A stretch of DNA of 30,647 bases from RUG11272 sp045226335 (lineage in GTDB: Bacteria > Bacillota > Clostridia > Christensenellales > Aristaeellaceae), in the NCBI GenBank assembly GCA_045226335.1, contig JBGVCH010000108.1, positions 1 to 30,647 on the forward strand, read 5' to 3'. Within the stretch, counting starts at the first letter, position 1; each line of letters opens with the position of its first letter. Below the pieces are notes generated by a model, which was not told the origin of the DNA, searched no databases, and saw nothing but the letters and a program-made list of their open reading frames with translations. Shown in pieces: positions 8,324-18,151 of the stretch. The position numbers and the translations under genes were made by a program.

Positions 8324-9445
8324 TCAGTTGAACGCGCTTTTGATCTTGTCCATGAAACTCTTCTTGGCGGCATACTCCCGGCCGGTGGCGGATTCCTCCA
8401 GCTGGCGCAGCAGTTCTTTCTGCTTGTCGTTCAGGCGTCTGGGGGTCTCCACCCGGACGCGGAAGATCAGGTCGCCTTTGCTGCTGCTGTTCAGGCGGGG
8501 AATACCCTGGCCCTTGATGCGGAATTCCGTGCCGGTCTGGGTCCCCTCTGGGATCTTGTATCGCACGGAGCTGTGGAGCGTCGGCACGTCCACCTCGCCG
8601 CCCAGCGCCGCCTGGGTGAAGCTGATGGGGAATTCCAGGTACAGGTTGCTGCCCTCTCTGGCGAACAGTTTGTGTTCCTTCACCATCACCGTGACGAACA
8701 GGTCGCCGCTGGGGCCGCCCCGGAGGCCGTGATCTCCCTGGCCGCTGAGCACCACGGTCTGGCCGTTGTCGATGCCCGCGGGCACCTTGACGGTGGCCGT
8801 CCGCTTGACGCGCTTCGTGCCGCTGCCGCCGCAGCCGGGGCAGCGGTCCGTCACCATCTTGCCGGTGCCGCGGCAGTTGGGGCAGGTGCGGGTCACGGAC
8901 ATGAAACCGCCGGACTGCCGGATCTGGCCCGAGCCGTTGCACATGGAGCAGGTGACGGGGCTGGTGCCGGGCTTGGCGCCGTTTCCGCCGCAGACATCGC
9001 AGGTCTCCGTCCGGTAGAAGTCAAAGGTCCTGGAGCAGCCGTCCGCGGCCTCCTCGAAAGTCACGCGCAGCTCGTAATGCAGGTCGTTGCCCGCCACCGG
9101 GCCGGCCCTGCGGCTGCCGCCGCCCATGCCGCCGAAGAAGCTGTTCAGGATGTCGTCCATGCCGAAGCCGAAGCCGCCGCCCGCGAAGGGGTTCCCGCCG
9201 CCCATGCCGGACATGGGGTCGTTGAAGCCGAACTGGTCGTACCGCGCCCGCTTGTCCGGATCGGACAGCACCTCGTTGGCCTCGTTCAGTTCCTTGAAGC
9301 GCGCTTCCGCGTCCTTGTCCCCGGGGTGCTGGTCCGGATGGCACTCCATGGCCTTCTTGCGGAAGGCCTTCTTGATCTCATCCGCCGTGGCGTTCTTGCT
9401 TACGCCCAGCACCTCGTAATAATCTCTCTTGTTGGCGTCTGCCAT
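8324..9445 (-). CDS. dnaJ: Chaperone protein DnaJ (Hsp40)
   Basis: Co-chaperone that delivers substrates to DnaK and stimulates its ATPase; 373 residues, the normal type I length. The J domain covers about 1-72 with HPD at 36-38. A Gly/Phe-rich linker with FGGMGGG-like segments follows (about 75-115). The zinc-binding region holds four CxxCxGxG units (CDVCGGNG, CSMCNGSG, CPNCRGTG, CPGCGGSG). Then come the C-terminal substrate-binding and dimer domains. The ribosome site GAGGTGAT precedes the ATG. Two hairpins separate it from dnaK, which could lower its expression relative to dnaK. Confidence 0.98.
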   Translation of the reverse strand: MADANKRDYYEVLGVSKNATADEIKKAFRKKAMECHPDQHPGDKDAEARFKELNEANEVLSDPDKRARYDQFGFNDPMSGMGGGNPFAGGGFGFGMDDILNSFFGGMGGGSRRAGPVAGNDLHYELRVTFEEAADGCSRTFDFYRTETCDVCGGNGAKPGTSPVTCSMCNGSGQIRQSGGFMSVTRTCPNCRGTGKMVTDRCPGCGGSGTKRVKRTATVKVPAGIDNGQTVVLSGQGDHGLRGGPSGDLFVTVMVKEHKLFAREGSNLYLEFPISFTQAALGGEVDVPTLHSSVRYKIPEGTQTGTEFRIKGQGIPRLNSSSKGDLIFRVRVETPRRLNDKQKELLRQLEESATGREYAAKKSFMDKIKSAFN

Positions 9446-9458
9446 GGTATCACCTCAC

Positions 9459-9486
9459 AAAACCCGCAGGCCGAAGCTTGCGGGCT
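9459..9486 (-). terminator. Second hairpin in the dnaK-dnaJ gap (attenuator-like)
   Basis: On the minus strand CCCGCA (9484-9479) pairs with TGCGGG (9468-9463), followed by TTTTG. It ends only ~14 nt before the dnaJ start and could act as a partial terminator or mRNA-processing structure. Confidence 0.55.
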
Positions 9487-9498
9487 CCGGTGTGCTGC

Positions 9499-9533
9499 AA
9501 AATTCCCGCGGGGCTCGCCACCCCGCGGGAATC
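9499..9533 (-). terminator. Strong hairpin after dnaK
   Basis: On the minus strand a 12-bp stem (ATTCCCGCGGGG with CCCCGCGGGAAT) and a 6-nt loop are followed by TTTTG. It lies right after the dnaK stop. It is likely a partial terminator, since dnaJ beyond it has no other evident promoter. Confidence 0.7.
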
Positions 9534-9540
9534 ACGCGGA

Positions 9541-11358
<1,818 letters not shown>

Positions 11359-11432
11359 GTTCATTTCCTCCTTCTATCTGTCTGTCAACCGTAGTTCTCC
11401 CATTTATGTGGAAAAGGCTTGCGCCTGATCCG

Positions 11433-12056
11433 TCAAGCTTCAGCCACGACCTTGACCATGGCGTGGCGCAGGACGTGTCCGTCCATCTGGTATCCCTTCT
11501 GGAGCACCTGGCAGACCGTGCCGGGCTCGCCCTCCTCGGGCGTACCCTGTAGCACCGCGTTCTCCAGGTTGGGGTCGAAGGGCTCTCCCGTCCGGTCGAT
11601 GCAGGTGACTCCCAGCTTCTCATAGACCGCCAGCATCTGCTTCAGGGTCAACTCGATGCCGCTGCGCAGGGGGCTGTCCTCCTCCGCGGAGGCCAGGGCC
11701 CGCTCCAGGTTGTCCAGCACGTTCAGCATGGCCGTGGCCACATCCCGCTGTCCGTCCGCGAAAGCCTCGGCCCGGAGATTGGCGTTGCGGCGGCGGAAAT
11801 TGTCGAAATCCGCCTGGACCCGCTGGGCCATGGCCAGGTATTCCTCGGTCTTGGCCTTCGCCGCGTCCAGCTCCGCCTGCAGAGGGTTCTCGTCCGCCAG
11901 CGCCTGTTCCCAGGCCTCCGCCTCGGCCAAATCCTCCGCGGGTTCTTCCGCGGCGCTCTGCTCGGCCACCACCTGCTCGAAGAGGCTTCCCTCTTCCCCG
12001 TTGTCCGGCGCCTGCTCCTCCGGCAGTTCCTCCGGGCTGCGTTCTTCTTCTGTCAT
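11433..12056 (-). CDS. grpE: Nucleotide exchange factor GrpE
   Basis: A 207-residue GrpE, which releases ADP from DnaK. The first ~65 residues are very acidic and low in complexity (runs of Glu in EERSPEELPEEQ). A long helix follows (about 66-110, including AQRVQADFDNFRRRN). The C-terminal beta domain ends with family-like GYQMDGHVLRHAMVKVV. It lies 22 nt after hrcA and 74 nt before dnaK. A weak AGGC-GCAA-GCCT hairpin with TTTT follows its stop and could tune downstream levels, but there is no strong terminator. Confidence 0.97.
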   Translation of the reverse strand: MTEEERSPEELPEEQAPDNGEEGSLFEQVVAEQSAAEEPAEDLAEAEAWEQALADENPLQAELDAAKAKTEEYLAMAQRVQADFDNFRRRNANLRAEAFADGQRDVATAMLNVLDNLERALASAEEDSPLRSGIELTLKQMLAVYEKLGVTCIDRTGEPFDPNLENAVLQGTPEEGEPGTVCQVLQKGYQMDGHVLRHAMVKVVAEA

Positions 12057-12078
12057 GGTGTCTCTCCGTCTTTCTCTG

Positions 12079-13113
12079 TTATTTCCCGGACCGCTCGTCG
12101 CTGAACAGCTCCGACAGATGCTGTCCCATGCTGCTCAGCACGCTGAGCACGCGGCTGTACTGCATCCGGGTGGGGCCGATGACCCCGATGGTCCCCTGCC
12201 GCCCGCTGCGGGTGGAGTAGGTGGCCGTGACGATGGAGCAGTCGCTCATCTCCGGCACGCCGTTCTCCGGCCCGATGCGGACCGTGAAGGCCACATCCCC
12301 CTGCTGGGCGATGATGGACGCCAGCTTGTCCCTGGTCTCCACCAGGCTCAGGAAGTTCCGGGCCTTTTCCATGTCGCTGTACTCCGGGTAGGTCAGCATG
12401 TTGCTGACGCCGCCCACGCCCACGTGGCCGTGGTTGGGCTCCTCGCTGTTCCGGGTGAGGATGCCGCCCAGGGACTGCAGCAGTTCGGTGTTCTCCCGCA
12501 TCCGGCCCATCAGCACCGGGATGCGCTCGCAGGCCTGCGCCGGGGTGCAGCCCGCCAGCGACTCCGTCAGGGTGCGGCTGATGGCGTAGAGGGTGTCCGC
12601 GTCCATGCCCCGGGGGATGGGGATGACGTTGTCCCGGACCAGGCCCGCGTCCGTCACCAGCACCACCAGTGCCGTGTCCTGGGAAATGCCCACCAGCTGG
12701 ATGTTGACGATCCTGGGCTGCTGCCCGCCGGGCTCCAGCACCACGGCCGTATACCCAGTCAGGGTGGACAGCACCTGGGCCGCCTGGTCGATGATCTTTT
12801 CCATCTGGTGCACCCGGCCGGTGAAGTAGGTCCGGAGGGAGTCGTCTGACTCGTCCCGGATCCAGCCGTTCTTCAGCAGCTGATCCACATACAGCCGATA
12901 CGCTTTGGCGGAAGGGATCCGGCCCGCGCTGATGTGGGGCTGCGCCAGGTAGCCCAGCTCCTCCAGGTCGCTCATCTCGTTGCGGATGGTGGCGGAGGAG
13001 AGGCTGGTCTCGTACTTCTTGGAGATGGTCCGGGAGCCCACCGGCACGGCCGTCAGGATGTAGTCATCGATGATGGCCTGCAGGATCCGCATTTTCCGCT
13101 CGTCCATGTCCAT
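12079..13113 (-). CDS. hrcA: Heat-inducible transcription repressor HrcA
   Basis: A 344-residue repressor that binds CIRCE and is assisted by GroEL in well-studied relatives. The N-terminal winged helix is clear: ILQAIIDDYILTAVPVGSR, then the recognition segment SSATIRNEMSDLEELGYL (about 38-55), followed by HISAGRIPSAKAYRLYVD. The central GAF-like and C-terminal domains are present (VGPTRMQYSRV-type ending reads IGPTRMQYSRVLSVL). The ATG is seven bases after GGAGGGG-type pairing sequence. It is the first gene of the operon, just downstream of a CIRCE element, so it should repress itself and grpE-dnaK-dnaJ. Confidence 0.97.
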   Translation of the reverse strand: MDMDERKMRILQAIIDDYILTAVPVGSRTISKKYETSLSSATIRNEMSDLEELGYLAQPHISAGRIPSAKAYRLYVDQLLKNGWIRDESDDSLRTYFTGRVHQMEKIIDQAAQVLSTLTGYTAVVLEPGGQQPRIVNIQLVGISQDTALVVLVTDAGLVRDNVIPIPRGMDADTLYAISRTLTESLAGCTPAQACERIPVLMGRMRENTELLQSLGGILTRNSEEPNHGHVGVGGVSNMLTYPEYSDMEKARNFLSLVETRDKLASIIAQQGDVAFTVRIGPENGVPEMSDCSIVTATYSTRSGRQGTIGVIGPTRMQYSRVLSVLSSMGQHLSELFSDERSGK

Positions 13114-13137
13114 GTGCTCCCCTCCTCTCCGGGTTTG

Positions 13138-13164
13138 TTAGCACTCGACGAGGTTGAGTGCTAA
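13138..13164 (-). promoter_or_regulatory. CIRCE operator (HrcA binding site)
   Basis: A perfect 9-9-9 inverted repeat, TTAGCACTC-N9-GAGTGCTAA. It overlaps the expected transcription start of hrcA, immediately downstream of the -10 box, where HrcA binding would block initiation. Confidence 0.97.
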
Positions 13165-13174
13165 CCACGGTCAT

Positions 13175-13203
13175 ACTTTATCACCAGGCGCCCGCTTTGT
13201 CAA
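13175..13203 (-). promoter_or_regulatory. Promoter of hrcA-grpE-dnaK-dnaJ
   Basis: On the minus strand a consensus -35 TTGACA (13203-13198), 17-nt spacer and -10 TAAAGT (13180-13175). The CIRCE begins 11 nt after the -10 box. This is a housekeeping-sigma promoter controlled by repression, not by an alternative sigma factor. Confidence 0.88.
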
Positions 13204-13279
13204 GAGATCGGCACAAAGAAATCGTGAATAATTTATGAAATGCGCCTGCCCGGTCGGCTGTTCTTTTCCTGTGCGGCGC

Positions 13280-13308
13280 TTGCATTTCCCCCGGAAGCGT
13301 GCTACATT
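13280..13308 (+). promoter_or_regulatory. Promoter of the ABC exporter operon
   Basis: -35 TTGCAT (13280-13285), 17-nt spacer, -10 TACATT (13303-13308). The predicted start near 13315 leaves too little leader for the ATG at 13330, which supports the later start at 13372. The 13204-13279 stretch holds no other clear signal. Confidence 0.65.
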
Positions 13309-13371
13309 CAGACTTGTTGAAACATTCCGATGCAGGACAGCGCGGGACATCGGTTCCGCCCCGGGGATATT

Positions 13372-15138
13372 ATGCGCTTTTTGTGGAAGTATCTGCATCC
13401 GTATCGCTTCCGCATGGCCGGCGTGATGGGCATCAAGCTGGCCGGGACCGTGCTGGAGCTCCTGATTCCATATGTAATGGAGCATCTGATCGACGAAGTC
13501 GTGCCGCGTGAGCATCTGGGCGAGGTCATCGCCTGGGGCGCGGTCATGCTGGCGCTGGCTTTTTGCGTGCGCCTGCTGAACGTCAACGCCAACCGCATGT
13601 CCGTGCGGACCGCCAGGGAGGCCACCTGGAAGATCCGCCGGGACCTGTTCCACGCCGGCCTCTCCCTGTCCGGAAACCAGATGGACGCGGTGGGTCTGCC
13701 CTCCCTCATCTCCCGCATGACCTCCGACTCCTACAACGTGCAGTCCTTCAGCCAGTCCGTGCAGACCATCGGCATCCGGGCGCCCATCATGCTCATGGGC
13801 GGTATCGGCATCACCCTGTTCATGGACACGGGCCTGGCCGCCATCCTGTGCGTCATGGCCCCCATCATGATCGTGCTGGTGGTCTTCGTGTCCATGAAGG
13901 GCATCCCTCTCTATGACATGGTGCAGAAGGGCATGGACGGCATCGTGCGGATCATGCGGGAGAACATCACCGGCATCCGGGTGGTGAAGGCCCTGAGCCG
14001 GGAGGAGCACGAGCGCCGCCGTTTCGCCGCAGCCAGCGACGAGACCGCCCGGCGGGACATCAAAGCCGCCATCATCATGGCCCTGCCCGGGCCCATCGTG
14101 ACGCTGTTCCTGAACGTGGGCCTGACGCTTGTGGTCTTCATCGGCGCGAAGCGGGTCAACGCCGGCGCCACCCAGCCCGGCGTGATCCTGGCCTTCCTGA
14201 CCTATTTCAACATGATCCTCATGGGCGTCATGGGCCTGAACCGCGTTTTCATGATGCTGTCGAAAGCCAACGCCTCGGCCCGGCGCATTCAGACGGTGGT
14301 GGAGACGGAGGACGACCTCCGGAGGCTCCCGGAAGCCGAAGCCCCCGCCGCGGGCCGGGACGGCTTCATCGTGTTTGACCACGTCACCTTCAGCTACGAG
14401 CCGGAGGAGGAGGACGGCGGCGCGGACGCCCTGCGCTTCGCCGGCCTGCAGCGGCAGAAATGCCTCCGGGACATCGACTTCGCCATCCCCCGGGGCGGCA
14501 GTCTGGGCATCATCGGCGCCACCGGCAGCGGCAAGACCAGCATCATCAACCTGCTGATGCGCTTCTACGATCCCCAGGAGGGCCGCGTGTTCGTGGACGG
14601 GCGGGACATCCGTACCATGGACCGGGCGGAGCTGCGGAGCCGCTTCGGCGTGGTGTTCCAGAACGACGTGATCTTCGCGGACACCATCCGGGAGAACATC
14701 GTCTTCGGCCGGGACGTGGACGAGCAAGCCCTGGAGGCCGCGGCGAAGGACGCCATGGCCGCCGGGTTCATCGACGGATACGACGACCGCTTCGATCATC
14801 GTGCGGTCATCGCCGGGGCCAACTTCTCCGGCGGCCAGAAGCAGCGGCTGCTCATCGCCCGGGCGCTGGCGGCAAATCCCGAGATCCTGGTGCTGGATGA
14901 CGCGTCCTCCGCCCTGGACTACCGGACGGACGCAGCCCTGCGCAAGGCCATCCGGGAGCGCCATGCCGACAGCACCACCATCGTCATTGCCCAGCGGATC
15001 TCCTCCATCCTCTCCATGGACCGCATCCTGGTGCTGGAGGAGGGGGCCGTCATCGGCCAGGGAACGCACGAGGAGCTCCTGCGGACCTGCCCCGCCTACC
15101 GCGAGATCTACGAGACGCAGATGGGGGAGGTGGGCTGA
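13372..15138 (+). CDS. ABC exporter half-transporter with degenerate ATPase site (subunit 1)
   Basis: A 588-residue permease-ATPase fusion: six transmembrane helices (about 1-310), then an ATP-binding domain. The nucleotide-binding domain has Walker A GATGSGKT (382-389), signature FSGGQ (485-489) and Walker B ILVLDDASS. Asp510 replaces the catalytic glutamate, and Gln541 (IAQRIS) replaces the switch histidine. An acidic insert (EPEEEDGG region) lies before Walker A. These losses mark the non-catalytic member of a heterodimeric exporter. The start at 13372 (MRFLWKYLHPYRFRM) is chosen for its family-like N-terminus; an in-frame ATG at 13330 lacks a ribosome site. One nucleotide separates it from the partner gene. 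The substrate is unknown. Confidence 0.93.
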   Translation: MRFLWKYLHPYRFRMAGVMGIKLAGTVLELLIPYVMEHLIDEVVPREHLGEVIAWGAVMLALAFCVRLLNVNANRMSVRTAREATWKIRRDLFHAGLSLSGNQMDAVGLPSLISRMTSDSYNVQSFSQSVQTIGIRAPIMLMGGIGITLFMDTGLAAILCVMAPIMIVLVVFVSMKGIPLYDMVQKGMDGIVRIMRENITGIRVVKALSREEHERRRFAAASDETARRDIKAAIIMALPGPIVTLFLNVGLTLVVFIGAKRVNAGATQPGVILAFLTYFNMILMGVMGLNRVFMMLSKANASARRIQTVVETEDDLRRLPEAEAPAAGRDGFIVFDHVTFSYEPEEEDGGADALRFAGLQRQKCLRDIDFAIPRGGSLGIIGATGSGKTSIINLLMRFYDPQEGRVFVDGRDIRTMDRAELRSRFGVVFQNDVIFADTIRENIVFGRDVDEQALEAAAKDAMAAGFIDGYDDRFDHRAVIAGANFSGGQKQRLLIARALAANPEILVLDDASSALDYRTDAALRKAIRERHADSTTIVIAQRISSILSMDRILVLEEGAVIGQGTHEELLRTCPAYREIYETQMGEVG

Positions 15139-15139
15139 G

Positions 15140-16909
15140 ATGGCCAGACGCGATACCGTGATGCAAAAGCCCAGGGACACCCGGGGCGCTCTGGTCCGCC
15201 TGCTGGGCCTGCTGGGTCCCTTCCGCTGGATGATCCTGATCGTGGCGGTGCTGTGCGTCACCTCCAACCTGCTCTCCCTGCTGGGGCCCAAGCTGGCCGG
15301 CTCCGCCATCAAGGAAGCCGCCGCGGGCAAGGGCAAGGTGGATTTCGACAAGGTCCTGTACTACGCCAGCCGGATGCTGATCTGCTACCTGACATCCTCC
15401 CTGCTGACCATCCTGATCCACACCCTCATGGTGAACGTATCCAAGCGCTTCGCCCGCTCCCTGCGCCAGCGGGTCTTCGACAAGCTGATGCTGCTGCCGG
15501 TGGGCTATTTCGACCGCCACCAGGCCGGCGACATCATCAGCCGGGTCAACTACGACATCGATGTGATCTCCACCTGCATGTCCACGGACGTGGTGGCCAT
15601 CCTCACCAGCACGGTGACGGTGGTCGGGTCCCTGATCATGATGGTTTCCATCTCGCCCCTGCTGTCCCTGGTGACCCTCTTCAGCGTTCCAGCCGCGGTG
15701 TTCTACACCTCCCGGATGCGGAAGATCACCCAGCCCCGGTTTGCCCGCCGCTCAAAATGCTACGGCGCCATGAACGGGTTTGTGGAGGAAATGCTCTCCG
15801 GCCAGAAGACCATCCAGGCGTACAGCTATGAGACCGAGGCGGAGGCGCGCTTCGACCGGGTCAACACCGACGCCTCCGAGGCCTACTGGGAGGCGGACCG
15901 CTACGGCGTCACCATCGGCCCCACCATGGGCTTCATCAACAACATCACCCTGAGCCTTATCGCCCTGTTCGGGTCCATCCTCTACATGAACCGCGGCATC
16001 GGCATCGACCACATCTCGTCCTTCGTCCTGTACTCCCGCAAGTTCTCCGGCCCCATCAACGAGATCGCCAACATCATCAACGAGTTGTTCTCCGCCCTGG
16101 CCGCCGCGGAGCGCGTCTTCACCCTCCTGGATGAGGAGGAGGAGCGCCCGGACCGGGAGGACGCGGTGGTGCTGGATCAGGTCCGGGGCCATGTGGCCAT
16201 GCGGGACGTGCGTTTCGGATACGAGCCGGACCGCCGCATCATCCACGGCCTGAGCCTGGACGTCCCGGCCGGCCGGCTGGTGGCCATCGTGGGCCCCACC
16301 GGCGCCGGCAAGACCACCATCATCAACCTGCTGATGCGCTTTTACGACGTGGACGAAGGCGCCATCGCCGTGGACGGCACCGACATCCGGGACGCCACGC
16401 GGAAGAGCCTCCGGGGCGCCTATGCCATGGTGCTGCAGGACACCTGGCTCTTCCGGGGCACCATTTTCGACAACATCGCCTACGGCAAGCCCGACGCCAC
16501 CATGGACGAGGTGGTGGCCGCCGCGAAGGCCGCCCACATCCACCCCTTCATCATGCGCCTCCCCCAGGGCTACCAGACCGTGATCAGCGAGGACGGCGGC
16601 AACATTTCGAAGGGGCAGAAGCAGCTGCTGACCATCGCCCGGGCCATGCTCTACGACGCCCGGATGCTGATCCTGGACGAGGCCACCTCCAACGTGGACA
16701 CCGGCACGGAGCGGCAAATCCAGCGGGCCATGCGGAAGCTGATGCGGGACAAGACCTGTTTCGTCATCGCCCACCGCCTGTCCACCATTCGGAACGCGGA
16801 CCTGATCCTGGTGCTGGACCACGGCGACGTGGTGGAGCATGGCACCCATGAAAGCCTGATGGCCCGGAAAGGCTTCTACTACAAGCTGTACGCCGCGCAG
16901 TTCGAGTAA
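15140..16909 (+). CDS. ABC exporter half-transporter with catalytic ATPase site (subunit 2)
   Basis: A 589-residue permease-ATPase fusion, partner of the preceding gene. The membrane domain carries the typical LPVGYFDRHQAGDIISRVNYD intracellular loop near residue 118. The ATPase has Walker A GPTGAGKT (385-392), Walker B MLILDEATSNVD with the catalytic Glu514, and His545 in IAHRLST. The signature is altered to ISKGQ (489-493) where LSGGQ is usual. In heterodimeric exporters the altered signature of one subunit faces the defective Walker B of the other, exactly the pattern here, so a single competent ATP site is expected. The ATG follows GGAGGTGGG. Homologous pairs export drugs, lipids or peptides; specificity cannot be read. 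Confidence 0.94.
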   Translation: MARRDTVMQKPRDTRGALVRLLGLLGPFRWMILIVAVLCVTSNLLSLLGPKLAGSAIKEAAAGKGKVDFDKVLYYASRMLICYLTSSLLTILIHTLMVNVSKRFARSLRQRVFDKLMLLPVGYFDRHQAGDIISRVNYDIDVISTCMSTDVVAILTSTVTVVGSLIMMVSISPLLSLVTLFSVPAAVFYTSRMRKITQPRFARRSKCYGAMNGFVEEMLSGQKTIQAYSYETEAEARFDRVNTDASEAYWEADRYGVTIGPTMGFINNITLSLIALFGSILYMNRGIGIDHISSFVLYSRKFSGPINEIANIINELFSALAAAERVFTLLDEEEERPDREDAVVLDQVRGHVAMRDVRFGYEPDRRIIHGLSLDVPAGRLVAIVGPTGAGKTTIINLLMRFYDVDEGAIAVDGTDIRDATRKSLRGAYAMVLQDTWLFRGTIFDNIAYGKPDATMDEVVAAAKAAHIHPFIMRLPQGYQTVISEDGGNISKGQKQLLTIARAMLYDARMLILDEATSNVDTGTERQIQRAMRKLMRDKTCFVIAHRLSTIRNADLILVLDHGDVVEHGTHESLMARKGFYYKLYAAQFE

Positions 16910-16912
16910 AGG

Positions 16913-16937
16913 AAAAAGCCGGTCTCCCGGCTCTTGT
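16913..16937. terminator. Bidirectional terminator between ABC operon and membrane protein gene
   Basis: AGCCGG-TCTC-CCGGCT (16917-16932). A run of A precedes it, giving TTTTT on the minus strand, and CTTGTG follows on the plus strand. It is stronger for the minus-strand gene ending at 16939. Confidence 0.65.
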
Positions 16938-16938
16938 G

Positions 16939-17520
16939 TCACTGGTACAGCTGCATGACCGCCACGGCGGCCGTCAGGGTCTCCCATCCGGTCTCCGTTC
17001 CCTCCACCGAATAGAGCGTGTCTCCGTTTTCGTACAGCATGCGGAGGGACGCTCCTTTTTGCAGGGCCATGCCCTGCATGCCGCCAATGGACGGAACGTC
17101 TGCGGAGAGAAGGTGCCAGCCCTCCGTGCCCAGCACCGCCACGGCTTCCAGCGGATAGACACTGGTCACCGTTATCTCCCCGCCCTCGGGGAGGGCATAG
17201 CGCAGCGTCATCACCCGGGCGATGCCTTTCTCATAGGCGGCGTCCTCGCACACCCCTTCCGTCAGCTCAATCCTGACTGCGGGCTGCACCGCCAGCACCG
17301 GCGTCGGGAAGTCCCGGATCAGCCCGTTCAGGTCCGCCACGTCCGTCACCCGCGCCGACGGTCTCGGGGACAGTGCCTCCACGGACGCGCCCTCGCCGTC
17401 TCCCCGGGGGTGGATCACGATCACCGTCACGTAGAACAGCGCGGCCAGCACCAGCAGAGAGGCCGTCAGCAGTGCGGTGCGAATCACCCGCCAGACCGCA
17501 TTCCGCTTTTCGCCTTTCAG
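16939..17520 (-). CDS. Hypothetical single-pass membrane protein
   Basis: About 193 residues. A short basic N-terminus (KGEKRNAVWRVIR) leads into one hydrophobic helix (TALLTASLLVLAALFYVTVI), then a ~155-residue domain that should be outside the membrane, with alternating hydrophobic strands and no cysteine pair or catalytic motif I recognise. I find no family for it. No in-frame ATG exists at the natural start. A CTG at 17520 has GGAAGGGGGG at suitable distance and comes one base after the phosphatase stop, and a GTG at 17487 would begin just before the helix. The long in-frame extension upstream runs through the phosphatase gene and is rejected. Cotranscribed with the phosphatase. Confidence 0.65.
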   Translation of the reverse strand: MKGEKRNAVWRVIRTALLTASLLVLAALFYVTVIVIHPRGDGEGASVEALSPRPSARVTDVADLNGLIRDFPTPVLAVQPAVRIELTEGVCEDAAYEKGIARVMTLRYALPEGGEITVTSVYPLEAVAVLGTEGWHLLSADVPSIGGMQGMALQKGASLRMLYENGDTLYSVEGTETGWETLTAAVAVMQLYQ

Positions 17521-17521
17521 A

Positions 17522-17989
17522 TCACCGCCCCCCTTCCGTCCGCCGCAGCGCCGCCAGAAGCGCCTCACAGCAGCGGATAATGTCCCGCAGGCAGCCGTCA
17601 AAGTTCCGGGTGTACCACGGGTCGTCGATCTCCCGGTCCTCCCCCGCCCAGGAGGCCAGCATGGACAGCTTTCCCTCCGGATCGCCGCCGTAGATGAACC
17701 GCATATCCTCCAGGTTCTCCCAATCCATGCCGATGATCCGGTCATAGCGGTCGTAGTCCTGCCGCACGGTCAGCCGCGCCGCGTGTGGCACACAGGGAAC
17801 GCCCTGCCGGTCCAGCGCCTTCCGCATGGGCGGATAAATGCCGTTGCCGATCTCCTCCCGTGTGGCGGCCGCCGAATCCACGGTGATGCGCCCCGTCAGC
17901 CCCGCCTCCGCGATCATCTGCCGCATCACCATCTCCGCCGCCACGGACCGGCAGATGTTGCCGTGGCAGATAAAGAGGATCCTGATCAT
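17522..17989 (-). CDS. Low-molecular-weight protein-tyrosine-phosphatase family protein
   Basis: A 155-residue cytoplasmic enzyme of the LMW-PTP/arsenate reductase fold. The P-loop ICHGNICRS begins at residue 7, with nucleophile Cys8 and Arg14. The general-acid loop DDPWY appears near residue 121. Length is normal. The start at 17989 puts the P-loop at the customary position and follows GGGTGAT; an in-frame ATG seven codons upstream is less likely. Substrates could be phosphotyrosine proteins or arginine-phosphorylated proteins (as for YwlE); the residues seen do not decide. The adjacent membrane protein gene begins almost at its stop codon. Confidence 0.92.
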   Translation of the reverse strand: MIRILFICHGNICRSVAAEMVMRQMIAEAGLTGRITVDSAAATREEIGNGIYPPMRKALDRQGVPCVPHAARLTVRQDYDRYDRIIGMDWENLEDMRFIYGGDPEGKLSMLASWAGEDREIDDPWYTRNFDGCLRDIIRCCEALLAALRRTEGGR

Positions 17990-18091
17990 GGAAATCACCC
18001 GCCCTGTCATCCGGACTTTACCGATTGGTCTCCGGCAGCAAGTTTACCACATCCCGGCGGTTTTTGCCACACCAAAACATGCATCCGGCGA

Positions 18092-18120
18092 TTGCGCCGC
18101 TTTTCGATTTGTGGTACACT
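18092..18120 (+). promoter_or_regulatory. Promoter of the amidohydrolase-cyclodeaminase operon
   Basis: -35 TTGCGC (18092-18097), 17-nt spacer, -10 TACACT (18115-18120), about 25 nt before the amidohydrolase ATG. The -10 is good and the -35 is moderate. Confidence 0.6.
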
Positions 18121-18151
18121 GTCGGTACCTGGCAGAAAGGCGTGAAACACC

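Noticed and set aside
17521..17745. Upstream extension of the membrane protein frame to an ATG at 17745
   Set aside because: It lies wholly inside the phosphatase gene and reads as Arg/Ser/Thr-rich shadow sequence.
18011..18091. Minus-strand promoter for the phosphatase gene (TGGTAAACT as extended -10)
   Set aside because: No acceptable -35 at normal distance; too weak to annotate.
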